DNA from: an uncultured Dechloromonas sp. | Lineage (GTDB): Bacteria > Pseudomonadota > Gammaproteobacteria > Burkholderiales > Rhodocyclaceae | Direction of reading: 5' to 3' | Assembly: GCA_937996725.1 (NCBI GenBank) | Contig: CALKUR010000076.1 | Span: 1 to 21,601, forward strand | Length of the DNA stretch: 21,601 bases | Shown here: piece by piece, positions 1-7,676 of the stretch | How the letters are laid out: each line of letters starts with the position of its first letter | Position numbering within the stretch: position 1 is the stretch's first letter | Notes under the pieces: generated by a model | The model's input: the letters and a program-made list of their open reading frames with translations, nothing else | Told to the model about the DNA's origin: nothing | The model's database searches: none | Translations under genes and position numbers: made by a program

Positions 1-804
1 AACCCGCAGAACTTACTCGATATCGTCGGCACCGGTGGTGATGGCGCGCATACCTTTAATATTTCCACGACCGTGATGTTTGTCACGGCAGCGGCCGGTG
101 CCAAAGTCGCCAAGCATGGCGGGCGCTCGGTCTCCAGCCAGTCCGGCAGTGCGGATGCACTGGAGGCGCTGGGTGCCAAGCTGGATCTGTCGCCCGAGCA
201 GGTGGCACGTTGCATTGATCAAGCCGGCATTGGCTTCATGTTTGCGCCGAACCATCACAGCGCCATGAAATACGCGGCCCCAGTCCGTAAAGAACTCGGC
301 GTACGTACCCTCTTTAATATTCTGGGCCCACTGACTAACCCGGCCAATGCGGGCACGCAATTGCTGGGCGTGTTTCATCCGGACCTCGTCGGTATTCTCG
401 TGCGCGTGCTGCAACGGCTCGGTAGCCATCGCGCGCTGGTGGTGCATGGCGTTGATGGCCTTGATGAAGTCTCGCTCGCGGGTTCGACCATGGTGGGCGA
501 GCTCAAAAGCGGTGAAATCCGTGAATACCAGATCAAGCCGGAAGACTTCGGCATCCAGCCAGCGCCGATCAGCGCGCTGCAAGTAGCCAGCCCAGCAGAA
601 TCCATTGCCCGCATGAAGGCCGTGTTGGCCAATGAGCAAGGCCCATCGCTGGATATCGTGCTGCTCAACGCCGGTGCAGCCCTGTATGCCGCCGGCCATA
701 CTGAGAGCATTGCGTCAGGTATTGAACAAGCGCGTGAAGCCATTGCTTCCGGTGCAGCACTCAAAAAACTCAACGAATTTGTCGCTTGCACGCAAGCTGT
801 TTAA
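1..804 (+). CDS. trpD: Anthranilate phosphoribosyltransferase, 5' end outside window
   Basis: Transfers the phosphoribosyl group of PRPP to anthranilate, the second step of tryptophan synthesis in the cytosol. The reading frame is open from base 1 and stops at 802-804, so about 267 C-terminal residues are visible. The family is usually about 340 residues long, so roughly 70 N-terminal residues are missing. Visible signatures are the PRPP-binding GTGGDGAHTFNIST near the window start, then KHGGRSVSSQSGSAD, the segment FAPNHHSAMKYAAPVRKE, LGPLTNP, and VVHGVDGLDE. The ATG at base 76 falls inside the conserved PRPP site and is not the true start. trpC begins 4 bases after the stop, so the two genes are co-transcribed. 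The identification is firm. Confidence 0.97.
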   Translation, partial: NPQNLLDIVGTGGDGAHTFNISTTVMFVTAAAGAKVAKHGGRSVSSQSGSADALEALGAKLDLSPEQVARCIDQAGIGFMFAPNHHSAMKYAAPVRKELGVRTLFNILGPLTNPANAGTQLLGVFHPDLVGILVRVLQRLGSHRALVVHGVDGLDEVSLAGSTMVGELKSGEIREYQIKPEDFGIQPAPISALQVASPAESIARMKAVLANEQGPSLDIVLLNAGAALYAAGHTESIASGIEQAREAIASGAALKKLNEFVACTQAV

Positions 805-808
805 CGAT

Positions 809-1606
809 ATGAATCAAAAAAGCGACATCCTCGCCAAAATCATCGCCACCAAAGAAGCCGAGGTCAAAGCGGGCTATGCCCAGCATTCCTTGGCCGAGAT
901 GGAGGCGCTGGCCAAACAACAACCTATGCCGCGTGACTTTGTTGGCGCGATTAATGCCACACTCGCCGCCAAGCAACCCGCCGTCATCGCCGAAGTCAAA
1001 AAGGCCAGCCCCTCTAAGGGTGTGATTCGCGATAACTTCGATCCGGCGGCGATTGCTCAATCCTATGCCGCCCATGGGGCTGCTTGTTTGTCGGTGCTGA
1101 CGGATATCGATTACTTCCAGGGCGCTAACTCCTATTTGCAAGTCGCCCGTGCCGCATGCGACCTACCGGTGATCCGCAAAGACTTCATTATCGACCGCTG
1201 GCAGATCGCTGAAGCCAGAGCCATTGGTGCGGATGCCATTCTTTTAATTGTCGCAGCGCTGACAGACGAACAGCTGCACGATCTGGAAACTTATGCCCTC
1301 AGCTTGGGCTTGGCCGTACTGGTCGAAGTGCACGATGGTGATGAGCTGACGCGGGCCTTGACCCTCAAAACCCCGCTCATTGGCATCAATAACCGTAACC
1401 TACGTACCTTTGAAGTCTCGCTGGATACCACGCTCACCCTCAAAGACCGCGTTCCAGCGGATCGGATCGTCGTGGCCGAGAGCGGCATTCTGGCTCCGGA
1501 AGACGTTCAGACCCTCAGAAACGCCCAAGTGAACACCTTCCTGGTGGGCGAGGTCTTTATGCGAGCGGCAGAGCCCGGTGAGGAACTGGCCCGGTTATTC
1601 GCCTAA
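809..1606 (+). CDS. trpC: Indole-3-glycerol phosphate synthase
   Basis: Closes the ring of CdRP to give indole-3-glycerol phosphate, the fourth step of tryptophan synthesis. The product is 265 residues, normal for a stand-alone (beta/alpha)8 TrpC not fused to TrpF. Signatures in order are AEVKKASPSKG (residues 61-71, with the conserved Glu62 and Lys64), VLTDIDYFQG (about 97-106), VIRKDFIID (about 121-129, Lys124), LVEVHDGDE, IGINNRNLRTF, VAESGI and FLVGEVFMRA. The ATG at 809 gives the normal N-terminus; the frame stays open further upstream into trpD but that is overlap. No clear Shine-Dalgarno precedes it, and translation probably depends on coupling to trpD, whose stop is 4 bases away. Confidence 0.97.
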   Translation: MNQKSDILAKIIATKEAEVKAGYAQHSLAEMEALAKQQPMPRDFVGAINATLAAKQPAVIAEVKKASPSKGVIRDNFDPAAIAQSYAAHGAACLSVLTDIDYFQGANSYLQVARAACDLPVIRKDFIIDRWQIAEARAIGADAILLIVAALTDEQLHDLETYALSLGLAVLVEVHDGDELTRALTLKTPLIGINNRNLRTFEVSLDTTLTLKDRVPADRIVVAESGILAPEDVQTLRNAQVNTFLVGEVFMRAAEPGEELARLFA

Positions 1607-1626
1607 AACCAACAACTGGGCCGGAC

Positions 1627-1684
1627 TGTTGCATTGTTGCAACAAAACAACACTTCTAGCCCTCACCTGTTGTTTTTTTGTTGC
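1627..1684. repeat. Nested inverted repeats after trpC
   Basis: Two overlapping dyads lie 20 bases after the trpC stop. The first is TGTTGCA-TTGT-TGCAACA at 1627-1644, a 7-bp perfect stem. The second pairs GCAACAAAACAAC (1639-1651) with GTTGTTTTTTTGTTGC (1669-1684), allowing a 3-base T bulge. The two stems share bases 1639-1644, so they are mutually exclusive. The run of seven T inside the second arm could act as a weak terminator for trpDC; a regulator-binding role is equally possible. Confidence 0.45.
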
Positions 1685-1709
1685 TTTGCCTTCCTGAGGG
1701 GGCCACAAT
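1681..1709 (+). promoter_or_regulatory. Candidate sigma-70 promoter for the porin gene
   Basis: TTGCTT (1681-1686) and CACAAT (1704-1709) are separated by 17 bases. The match to consensus is only moderate (TTG of the -35, four of six in the -10). It would leave a leader of about 75 bases that contains the palindrome at 1716-1738. This is a weak assignment. Confidence 0.35.
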
Positions 1710-1715
1710 CCAATC

Positions 1716-1738
1716 AACCACTCATCCGATGAGAGGTT
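1716..1738. repeat. Imperfect palindrome in the porin leader
   Basis: AACC-a-CTCAT, loop CCG, ATGAG-a-GGTT: nine paired positions with one A/A mismatch. It sits 52 bases before the porin ATG. In RNA it forms a compact stem-loop near the 5' end of the predicted transcript; in DNA it could be an operator. The pairing is directly visible, the role is not known. Confidence 0.5.
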
Positions 1739-1790
1739 CCTGACCCCGAAGCGCAAGCCAAGTGGTCATCAATCTTAAGAGGAGTTTCTA

Positions 1791-3053
1791 ATGCAAAAGA
1801 AAATCGTTGCTCTGGCAGTTGCTGGTCTGTCGACCGCTGCCTTCGCACAAACCAACGTGACCATCTACGGCGTTGCTGACGTTTCGGGTCAAGGCTTCAG
1901 CCAATCGAACGTTAAGTCGGGTCTTGCCGCTGCCAATGGTGCAAATGGCGGTAGCACTTTTAACATGCAGTCAAACTCGTCGCTGATGGGTTTCAAGGGT
2001 ACGGAAGATCTGGGCAACGGCCTGAAGGCACTGTTCCAAGCTGAAACTGAACTGAACTTGGCTGGTCAGAACTACACGACCTCGACTAACGCTGCTGCTA
2101 AGCAGGGTGGCGTTGCCTATGGTACGGGTAACAGCGTGTTCTCGACTCTGCGCGATTCGTATGTTGGTATGAGCAGCAAGTACGGTACGATGATGGGCGG
2201 CTACATGTCGACCCCGATGCGTCAGACCGTGACTTCGTTCGACGTGATGCCGGGTGCTACTGGCTCGTCGCAGATCGATAAGTTCATGACGGCTCAGCGT
2301 TATGGCGCTACCGGCCTGCAGTTCGCTACGGCTGTTCGTGCTACGGCAGTAGCCTATGCCATGCCGACGCTGTATGGCTTCAACGGCTCGATCGTTTACA
2401 CTGGTTCGTCGAACAACGGCACGACCAACTCGACGACTACTACGGGTAACTGCGATACCAACGCAAATGACATTTCGGCATGTACCGCACAGGCTCAGAG
2501 CGCATTCGGTTTCAACCTGGGTTGGACTGGTTATGGCGTGAACATTCAAGGTGCCTTCCAGCAGAACAACAACCAGTTTACGCCGAGCACGACCACCAAG
2601 ATCGGCAACTACGGCGACTACACCTCGTACGCTGTTGGTGCTGCTTACACCGGTCTGCCAGGTCTGAAGCTGTCGACTTTGTACGCACGTAACAGCCTGG
2701 GTACCAATGGTGTTACCGGCCTGAGCACTAATGGCGCAGGTAAGATCACCAACAACCAGCTGTTTGCCGGTGCTTCGTACCGCATGGGCAACTGGGAACC
2801 GGCCGTTTCGGCAATTTGGTCGAGCGACATGGATGGTTCGAGCGTTCAGCAGCTGGGTTCGCGTCAGTGGACCGCCCGTACTGGTTACTACCTGAGCAAG
2901 CGTACTCAAGTGTATGGCCTGATCTCGAACCTGAACAACTCGGCTAACCAGAACTTCACGTTCGGTCAGCAGCAGTCGAACCTGGGTACGTCTGCCCAGT
3001 CGTCTGGTTCGAATCTGTTCACCTATGGTATGGGTATGCGTACCACGTTCTAA
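1791..3053 (+). CDS. Outer-membrane trimeric porin, betaproteobacterial OmpC-like
   Basis: General diffusion channel of the outer membrane, 420 residues. A signal peptide (MQKKIVALAVAGLSTAAFA, cut before QTNVTIYG) is followed by the first strand NVTIYGVADVSG, the typical SSLMGFKGTEDLGNGLKALF and ETELN segment, and RDSYVGMSSKYGTMMGGY. The protein ends in a terminal Phe (GMGMRTTF), the C-terminal signal for barrel insertion. These fit the 16-strand Gram-negative porin family (porin_4 type). The start is supported by AAGAGGAG at 1777-1784. Codon choice is strongly restricted (TCG serine, CTG leucine, GGT/GGC, AAC, CGT), as expected for a very highly expressed gene, and differs visibly from its neighbours. 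It is a single gene with its own leader and terminator. Substrate preference cannot be told from the sequence. Confidence 0.95.
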   Translation: MQKKIVALAVAGLSTAAFAQTNVTIYGVADVSGQGFSQSNVKSGLAAANGANGGSTFNMQSNSSLMGFKGTEDLGNGLKALFQAETELNLAGQNYTTSTNAAAKQGGVAYGTGNSVFSTLRDSYVGMSSKYGTMMGGYMSTPMRQTVTSFDVMPGATGSSQIDKFMTAQRYGATGLQFATAVRATAVAYAMPTLYGFNGSIVYTGSSNNGTTNSTTTTGNCDTNANDISACTAQAQSAFGFNLGWTGYGVNIQGAFQQNNNQFTPSTTTKIGNYGDYTSYAVGAAYTGLPGLKLSTLYARNSLGTNGVTGLSTNGAGKITNNQLFAGASYRMGNWEPAVSAIWSSDMDGSSVQQLGSRQWTARTGYYLSKRTQVYGLISNLNNSANQNFTFGQQQSNLGTSAQSSGSNLFTYGMGMRTTF

Positions 3054-3078
3054 TCTGACTTAGGTCAAATTAGTACTT

Positions 3079-3107
3079 AAAGCGGGCACTTCGGTGCCCG
3101 CTTTTTA
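3079..3107 (+). terminator. Rho-independent terminator of the porin gene
   Basis: AGCGGGCAC (3081-3089), loop TTCG, GTGCCCGCT (3094-3102) followed by a T run. A 9-bp GC-rich stem closed by a stable TTCG tetraloop, 25 bases after the porin stop. It isolates the porin from the following gene run. Confidence 0.93.
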
Positions 3108-3129
3108 TTGCCGTTGATTTTGTAGTGCT

Positions 3130-3138
3130 TGGTAGAAT
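3130..3138 (+). promoter_or_regulatory. Extended -10 element just before the first TPR-glycosyltransferase gene
   Basis: TGGTAGAAT: a TGN extension followed by a near-consensus -10 hexamer (TAGAAT, 3133-3138). Counting from the hexamer places +1 at about 3145, the A of the ATG. A good -35 at normal spacing is not visible (TTGCCG at 3108 is 19 bases away, TTGATT at 3114 only 13). This is the only promoter-like sequence between the porin terminator and the gene run 3145-10190. Confidence 0.5.
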
Positions 3139-3144
3139 GTCGGC

Positions 3145-5010
3145 ATGAACACTCAACAGGCATTGCAACAGGCATTTCAGCTTCTTAATGGTGGCAATCT
3201 GCCGATGGCTAGTCGGTTATTCGATGAAGTGTTGCAGCAGGAACCGCAGAATTTTGCAGCATTGAATGGGCGTGGTTTTGTTGCACTTCAGCAAAACCGA
3301 TTGCCGCAGAGCGCGGCAGATTTTCAACAGTCATTGGTGGTTAACGCTCAGCAACCATTTGCACACAAGATGTTGGGTATCGTTCAGGGGGCGATGGGCC
3401 AATTTGAGGCATCCATGCAGTCATTTTCTGCGGCCTTGGCGCAGGATGCGAAGGACCCGGAGATCTATTTCAACCGAGCTAATTTTCGATTTCAGGCGGC
3501 TCAAGTCCAAGAGGCACTAGCTGATTTGGACACGGCCATTAAATTGCGCGGATCTTATTTAGAAGCTCGATCGAATCGGGCAAACCTGCTGATTCAATTG
3601 GGTGACTTTGCTCGGGCCGAAAAGGATCTTGACTATCTCGTCGCCAAGGTGCCGAAGAATCCGGATATATGGGTTGCGCTGGGGTTAGCTAAGCATAAGG
3701 TCGGCAAGCAGCGGGAAGCAATGCAGTGTAATGAGCGTGCGTTGAAGCTGGTGGCGAACCACCCCGATGCATTGCTGAATAGTTCCAGCGCCACATATGA
3801 TCAAGGCGAATATCTAGAGGCACTTGCTTGGGCGGAGAGAGCGGTTGCCGCGACGGCTAATCGCGCCGAGGCCCACTACGCGAAGGCTCAAGCATTGATG
3901 GCGATGAGCAGTTTTGATGAGGCTGTGGTTTCCTATTCAAAAGCGATTGAATTGACTCCGAATTATGCCGAAGCTTGGATGGGGCGAGGTCTAACGAAGT
4001 CGCGCCTACGCGATTTGGATGGCGCGGTAATTGACTATGAGCGTGCCATAGCGCTTCGCCCTAACTATGATGAAGCGATCTTTAACAAGGGCCACGTACA
4101 TCTGGAGCATCGTGAATTTGTACCTGGCTGGGCGGCGTATGAGCACCGCTTCGGGATGCCATCGTTAGGGATTGCTAACCTGCCGGGATTGCCGGTGTGG
4201 GATGGTGCGCCGCTCACGGGCAAGCTGCTGGTGCGTGGTGAGCAGGGGTTGGGTGACCAGATCATCTTTGGATCGGTGCTGCCAGATCTACTGAGGCAGG
4301 TAGCGAATGTATGCCTACAGTTAGAGCCGCGTCTCGTGCCGCTGTTCCAGCGCTCTTTTCCAGGCGTCGAAGTCATCAGTAAGGATAAGAAGCCCCCGGC
4401 CGATGTGGCGGCGCAGATATGCATCGGTAGCTTGCCGCAGTTCTACCGCAAGACGGAAGCAGACTTTGCCGCTGCACAGGTACCGTATCTCAAAGCTGAT
4501 AGCACTAAAACAGAGACTATGCGTCAAGCTTTAGCACCAAAGGGCGAACGGATCATCGGTGTGAATTGGCGGAGTTTTCGTAATAAGCACGCCAACGACA
4601 AATCCATTGCGTTGAAAGACTTGGCCGCAATCTTTGCATTATCTAACTGCACAGTGGTGAACTTGCAATATGGGGACATCAAGGACGAAGTCCGTGCTGC
4701 TGAGGCGACAGGGTTAGATTTCAACAAAGCCGTAACCATTGATTTGACGAAGGATATTGATGGTGTTGCTAGCCTTTTGGATGCATGTGACATGATTGTC
4801 AGTGTGAGTAACTCTACGGCGCATATTGCCGGGGCGTTGGGCAAACCGGTCTTGTTGATGTTGCCCTATCGGACGGGCAAGCTGTGGTACTGGTCGGAGG
4901 CCAAGGGTGAGGGCTCGTTGTGGTATCCCACGGTCAAGCCTTATCATCAGTCGGCACAAGGCGACTGGGCGGGTACAATTGCGCAAGTCGTTGCAGATCT
5001 GCAGAAATAG
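3145..5010 (+). CDS. TPR protein with C-terminal GT-B-like glycosyltransferase domain (first paralogue)
   Basis: A 621-residue soluble protein without signal peptide or membrane segment. Residues 1 to about 330 are consecutive tetratricopeptide repeats, about nine to ten units, with typical A-x-x-x-Y/F and AL/AI-x-L-x-P-x-Y-x-EA spacing (for example AIELTPNYAEAWMGRGLTKS). The rest resembles the GT-B fold of TPR glycosyltransferases related to GT9/GT41. It has GEQGLGDQIIFGS (about 364-376), RIIGVNWRSF, and VSVSNSTAHIAGALGKPV (about 552-569). The position that is Asp in heptosyltransferases (DTxxxH) and in the second paralogue is Asn here. The donor and acceptor are unknown; such proteins often modify proteins or surface glycans. 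No ribosome-binding site precedes the ATG. By eye the codons are more AT-rich than in neighbouring housekeeping genes. Ten bases separate it from the next gene. Confidence 0.85.
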   Translation: MNTQQALQQAFQLLNGGNLPMASRLFDEVLQQEPQNFAALNGRGFVALQQNRLPQSAADFQQSLVVNAQQPFAHKMLGIVQGAMGQFEASMQSFSAALAQDAKDPEIYFNRANFRFQAAQVQEALADLDTAIKLRGSYLEARSNRANLLIQLGDFARAEKDLDYLVAKVPKNPDIWVALGLAKHKVGKQREAMQCNERALKLVANHPDALLNSSSATYDQGEYLEALAWAERAVAATANRAEAHYAKAQALMAMSSFDEAVVSYSKAIELTPNYAEAWMGRGLTKSRLRDLDGAVIDYERAIALRPNYDEAIFNKGHVHLEHREFVPGWAAYEHRFGMPSLGIANLPGLPVWDGAPLTGKLLVRGEQGLGDQIIFGSVLPDLLRQVANVCLQLEPRLVPLFQRSFPGVEVISKDKKPPADVAAQICIGSLPQFYRKTEADFAAAQVPYLKADSTKTETMRQALAPKGERIIGVNWRSFRNKHANDKSIALKDLAAIFALSNCTVVNLQYGDIKDEVRAAEATGLDFNKAVTIDLTKDIDGVASLLDACDMIVSVSNSTAHIAGALGKPVLLMLPYRTGKLWYWSEAKGEGSLWYPTVKPYHQSAQGDWAGTIAQVVADLQK

Positions 5011-5020
5011 GTGATTGCGT

Positions 5021-5698
5021 ATGTCCAGAATACAGGTGGTGATTGGTTTTGATCAGCGGGAGGCTGTGGCATATCACACCTTCTGTCAAAGTATTCTCGA
5101 GCGCGCATCACAACCGGTATCATTTACGCCACTAGCGCTGAATACGTTGAATAGCTACGTCGAAAATCACACCGACGGTAGCAATACGTTTATCTATTCT
5201 CGTTTTCTGGCACCCTGGCTCATGAATTACCAGGGCTGGGCCATCTTTGCCGATGGTGACATGATTTGCCGTGATGACATTGCCAAGCTCTGGGAATTGC
5301 GCGAAGAGAGCAAGGCGGTGATGGTGGTGAAGCACGATTACAAGACTAAGGCGCATCAGAAGTATCTGGGTAACAAGAATCAGGATTACCCACGTAAGAA
5401 CTGGTCGAGCGTGATTCTATGGAATTGCGCGCATCCAGAAAATCGTCGGCTGGATCCGGCTTATGTGATGACGCACCCCGGGTCGCATCTGCATCGTTTT
5501 GCTTGGCTGGATGATGCGTTGATTGGTGAAATTCCTAAAGAGTGGAACTGGCTAACTACCGAGTATCCGGATAACTACGACGCCAAGCTCTTGCATTACA
5601 CGCTGGGGACGCCGTGTTTTAAAGATTATTCGGATTCGGATATGGCTGAGTTGTGGCACGCCGAACACGACAAGATCAATCAGGGTATGGGCGTCTAA
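5021..5698 (+). CDS. Putative GT-A-type glycosyltransferase (GT8-like)
   Basis: A 225-residue cytosolic protein that probably transfers a sugar from a nucleotide-sugar donor. The N-terminus IQVVIGFDQREAVAYH is the first strand of a nucleotide-binding fold. The segment WAIFADGDMICRDDI carries a DxD-type motif (Asp78-Gly-Asp80) expected to hold the metal and sugar nucleotide. Later parts (KNWSSVILWNC, and the LLHYTLGTPCF plus ELWHAEHD end) resemble the small GT8-like enzymes often found next to TPR glycosyltransferases. The ATG at 5021 is chosen because AGGTG lies at the right distance; an in-frame TTG at 5015 is less likely. It sits between two TPR-GT genes and shares their AT-leaning composition. 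Its reading frame is continued after the stop by the next gene. The fold is fairly certain, the substrate unknown. Confidence 0.78.
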   Translation: MSRIQVVIGFDQREAVAYHTFCQSILERASQPVSFTPLALNTLNSYVENHTDGSNTFIYSRFLAPWLMNYQGWAIFADGDMICRDDIAKLWELREESKAVMVVKHDYKTKAHQKYLGNKNQDYPRKNWSSVILWNCAHPENRRLDPAYVMTHPGSHLHRFAWLDDALIGEIPKEWNWLTTEYPDNYDAKLLHYTLGTPCFKDYSDSDMAELWHAEHDKINQGMGV

Positions 5699-5713
5699 CG
5701 TCTCTTGCACGGC

Positions 5714-7204
5714 GTGGCCAAAAAGAAATCTGCCTTTGATCGGGTGCCGCAGCGCCAAGTGGGCGTTGATCAGCTGAACGCACAAGGTCTGCAGCGGTTG
5801 CAGCAAGGGCAGTTTCAGGCAGGAGCCGATATGTTGCGCCAGTCCTTGGCACAGAATCAGAAGCAGCCCGAGATAGCTTACAACTTGGGTTACGCACTAC
5901 AACAGCTGGGATTGCTGGATCAGGCGGTTCAGACTTATAGCCAGGTGCTGGCATTAGTGCCACAGGATGTCGATGCGTTGATGGCGCGCGGCCATGCCTT
6001 GGCGACACAGAGTCGTTATGCAGAGGCCGAGGCTGATTTTGCCAAAGCTGCGAAGTTAGTTCCGCAGAATGTCGATGCATGGAATAACTATGGAAATGTG
6101 CTCTTAGAGCTAGGGCGTGATGCAGATGCTATTGCTGCATATAACCAAGCGCTGGCTGCACGACCGGGTTTTGCGCAAGCGTGGTTTAACAAAGGTAAGG
6201 CGTTGGGTAACCTGGAACGTTATACGGATGCGGCCGCTGCCTATGAAGCTGCCTTGGATATCAATCCAAATTACGAAGAGGCTAAGTGGCATTTGTCTTG
6301 GGTTTATCTAGTGCTGGGGGACTTTACACGAGGTTGGCATTTGTTTGAGGCACGTTGGACGGTTCCTGCCTTGGGTAACCACCGGCGTTATCCGCAGTTG
6401 CCGCAATGGTTGGGTCAGAAGTCGATCGCGGGTAAATCGCTGCTGCTCTATGCCGAACAAGGGTTGGGCGATACGCTGCAGTTTTGTCGCTATGTGCCCT
6501 TGCTGCAAAAGCTGGGCGCGACAGTGTCGCTGGCAGTTCAGGCAGCCCTAGTATCTGTGCTCGCTGACCAGTGGCCGGATGTGGCTGTGGCGGAATCCTT
6601 TGCCGATGTTTCTGGATTTGATCTGGCAACGCCCTTGATGAGTTTGCCGCTGGCCTTGAATACCCGGCTAGAGTCGATTCCTGCCGAGGTACCGTACCTG
6701 CGCGTGGCTAGTGCAGAAAAGATGGCCAGTGATCGACCCCGTATTGGTTTGGTCTGGTCCGGTAGCTCAGGGCACAAGAACGATAAGAACCGCAGCATTG
6801 CTTTGGCGACATTGGCCCCCTTGTTTGAACAGCCGGTGGATTGGGTGTCTTTACAGCCGGATCTGCGCGAGACGGATTTGCGCTGGTTAGCAGACCATCC
6901 AGAGGTGCCGATTGAAAGGCCAGTGTTGACAGATTTTGCTGAAACGGCACGAATCATGCAGGGGCTGGATTGGGTCGTGACCGTTGATACTGCCGTGGCG
7001 CATTTGGCCGGAGCGTTAGGCAAGCTGGTCTGGCTGCTGTTGCCGACGGGTGCAGATTATCGCTGGCTATTAGATCGTGCAGATTCGCCCTGGTACCCAA
7101 CGGCTCGCCTATTCCGACAACAAGTGCGCGGCGACTGGGTGGGCGTCGTTACGCAAGTAAAGCGAGCGATTACCGATACAATATCGGGGTCGGTTTCCCC
7201 ATAA
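5714..7204 (+). CDS. TPR protein with C-terminal GT-B-like glycosyltransferase domain (second paralogue)
   Basis: About 496 residues, cytosolic. A lysine-rich start (MAKKKSAF) is followed by five to six tetratricopeptide repeats (about 18-200) with clear units such as VDAWNNYGNVLLELGRDADA and AQAWFNKGKALGNLERYTDA. The C-terminal half has YAEQGLGDTLQFCRYVP (GLGD at 250-253), IGLVWSGSSGHKNDKNRS, and TVDTAVAHLAGALGKLVWLL (423-442) with the full D-T-x-x-x-H motif. It is related to but clearly distinct from the gene at 3145. The start is uncertain: no Shine-Dalgarno is visible, and only TTG 5705 and GTG 5714 lie between the preceding in-frame stop (5696-5698) and the first TPR; GTG was chosen. The next gene begins 10 bases on. 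Acceptor unknown. Confidence 0.85.
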   Translation: MAKKKSAFDRVPQRQVGVDQLNAQGLQRLQQGQFQAGADMLRQSLAQNQKQPEIAYNLGYALQQLGLLDQAVQTYSQVLALVPQDVDALMARGHALATQSRYAEAEADFAKAAKLVPQNVDAWNNYGNVLLELGRDADAIAAYNQALAARPGFAQAWFNKGKALGNLERYTDAAAAYEAALDINPNYEEAKWHLSWVYLVLGDFTRGWHLFEARWTVPALGNHRRYPQLPQWLGQKSIAGKSLLLYAEQGLGDTLQFCRYVPLLQKLGATVSLAVQAALVSVLADQWPDVAVAESFADVSGFDLATPLMSLPLALNTRLESIPAEVPYLRVASAEKMASDRPRIGLVWSGSSGHKNDKNRSIALATLAPLFEQPVDWVSLQPDLRETDLRWLADHPEVPIERPVLTDFAETARIMQGLDWVVTVDTAVAHLAGALGKLVWLLLPTGADYRWLLDRADSPWYPTARLFRQQVRGDWVGVVTQVKRAITDTISGSVSP

Positions 7205-7214
7205 AAGGATGTTC

Positions 7215-7676
7215 ATGCGACTGAAAGTTCAGCTGCTGATCGGGTCGGTTTTTTTGACGCTATTGAGTGTCGGTGGTTGTGCCTCAGGGGGCTCCACGGA
7301 GTCGCTGGATAATATTCAACAGCAATTGCTGGGTGATATGCCGCTGCCGCAGGGCTCCAAGATCAGTAACGACCAGTCGTTGATTCTGGGCGGTGGGTCG
7401 CAATGGACGGGGCGGATTGTAATCGTGTCGCCACAAGGGCCCACGGATACCTTTACCTTCTTCCGGGATCAATTCCCTAAAGCTGGCTGGACGGGTGTGT
7501 CTTCGATTAAAGCCAAGACCAGTATTCTGGTGTTTGCTAAAGCTGACCGGACGGTGACCGTAGAGATTAATGAAACTGGCAGCTTCCAGAGCGGCGGTTC
7601 GGTTGTGTTTTTGACGGCAGCTCCCAAAGGCGGCACGGCACCCGTGAATTTGAATTCTCAGCCAGGCGGGCGTTGA
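7215..7676 (+). CDS. Lipoprotein of unknown function
   Basis: A 153-residue predicted lipoprotein. The N-terminus MRLKVQLLIGSVFLTLLSVG has two positive charges, a hydrophobic stretch and a lipobox (VGGC, Cys22), followed by a glycine/serine linker. The mature part contains MPLPQGSKISNDQSLILGGG, a Trp-Thr-Gly turn and a region ending FFRDQFPKAGW, consistent with a small alpha/beta domain; the C-terminus is Gly/Pro/Asn rich. I do not recognise a named family. The ATG at 7215 is preferred over 7209 because AAAAGGA is then at proper distance. It overlaps the start of the following prepilin gene (TTGA), so the two are translationally coupled. Ser at position +2 after Cys is not Asp, which predicts outer-membrane sorting. 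Confidence 0.8.
   Translation: MRLKVQLLIGSVFLTLLSVGGCASGGSTESLDNIQQQLLGDMPLPQGSKISNDQSLILGGGSQWTGRIVIVSPQGPTDTFTFFRDQFPKAGWTGVSSIKAKTSILVFAKADRTVTVEINETGSFQSGGSVVFLTAAPKGGTAPVNLNSQPGGR

Noticed and set aside
13..699. A 228-codon open frame on the minus strand opposite trpD
   Set aside because: It lies fully over a firmly identified gene, and its composition (rich in Arg, His, Gly) is that of an antisense shadow.
1971..2909. A 312-codon open frame on the minus strand opposite the porin
   Set aside because: It arises because the porin uses a very narrow codon set, which removes stops on the other strand. The predicted protein has no recognisable motif, and the porin is certain.
7173..7187. 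Dyad CCGATA-CAA-TATCGG near the end of the second TPR-GT gene
   Set aside because: It is within the coding sequence, has a short 6-bp stem and no T run, so it is neither a convincing terminator nor a clear operator. TACAAT inside it has no -35 at the right distance.
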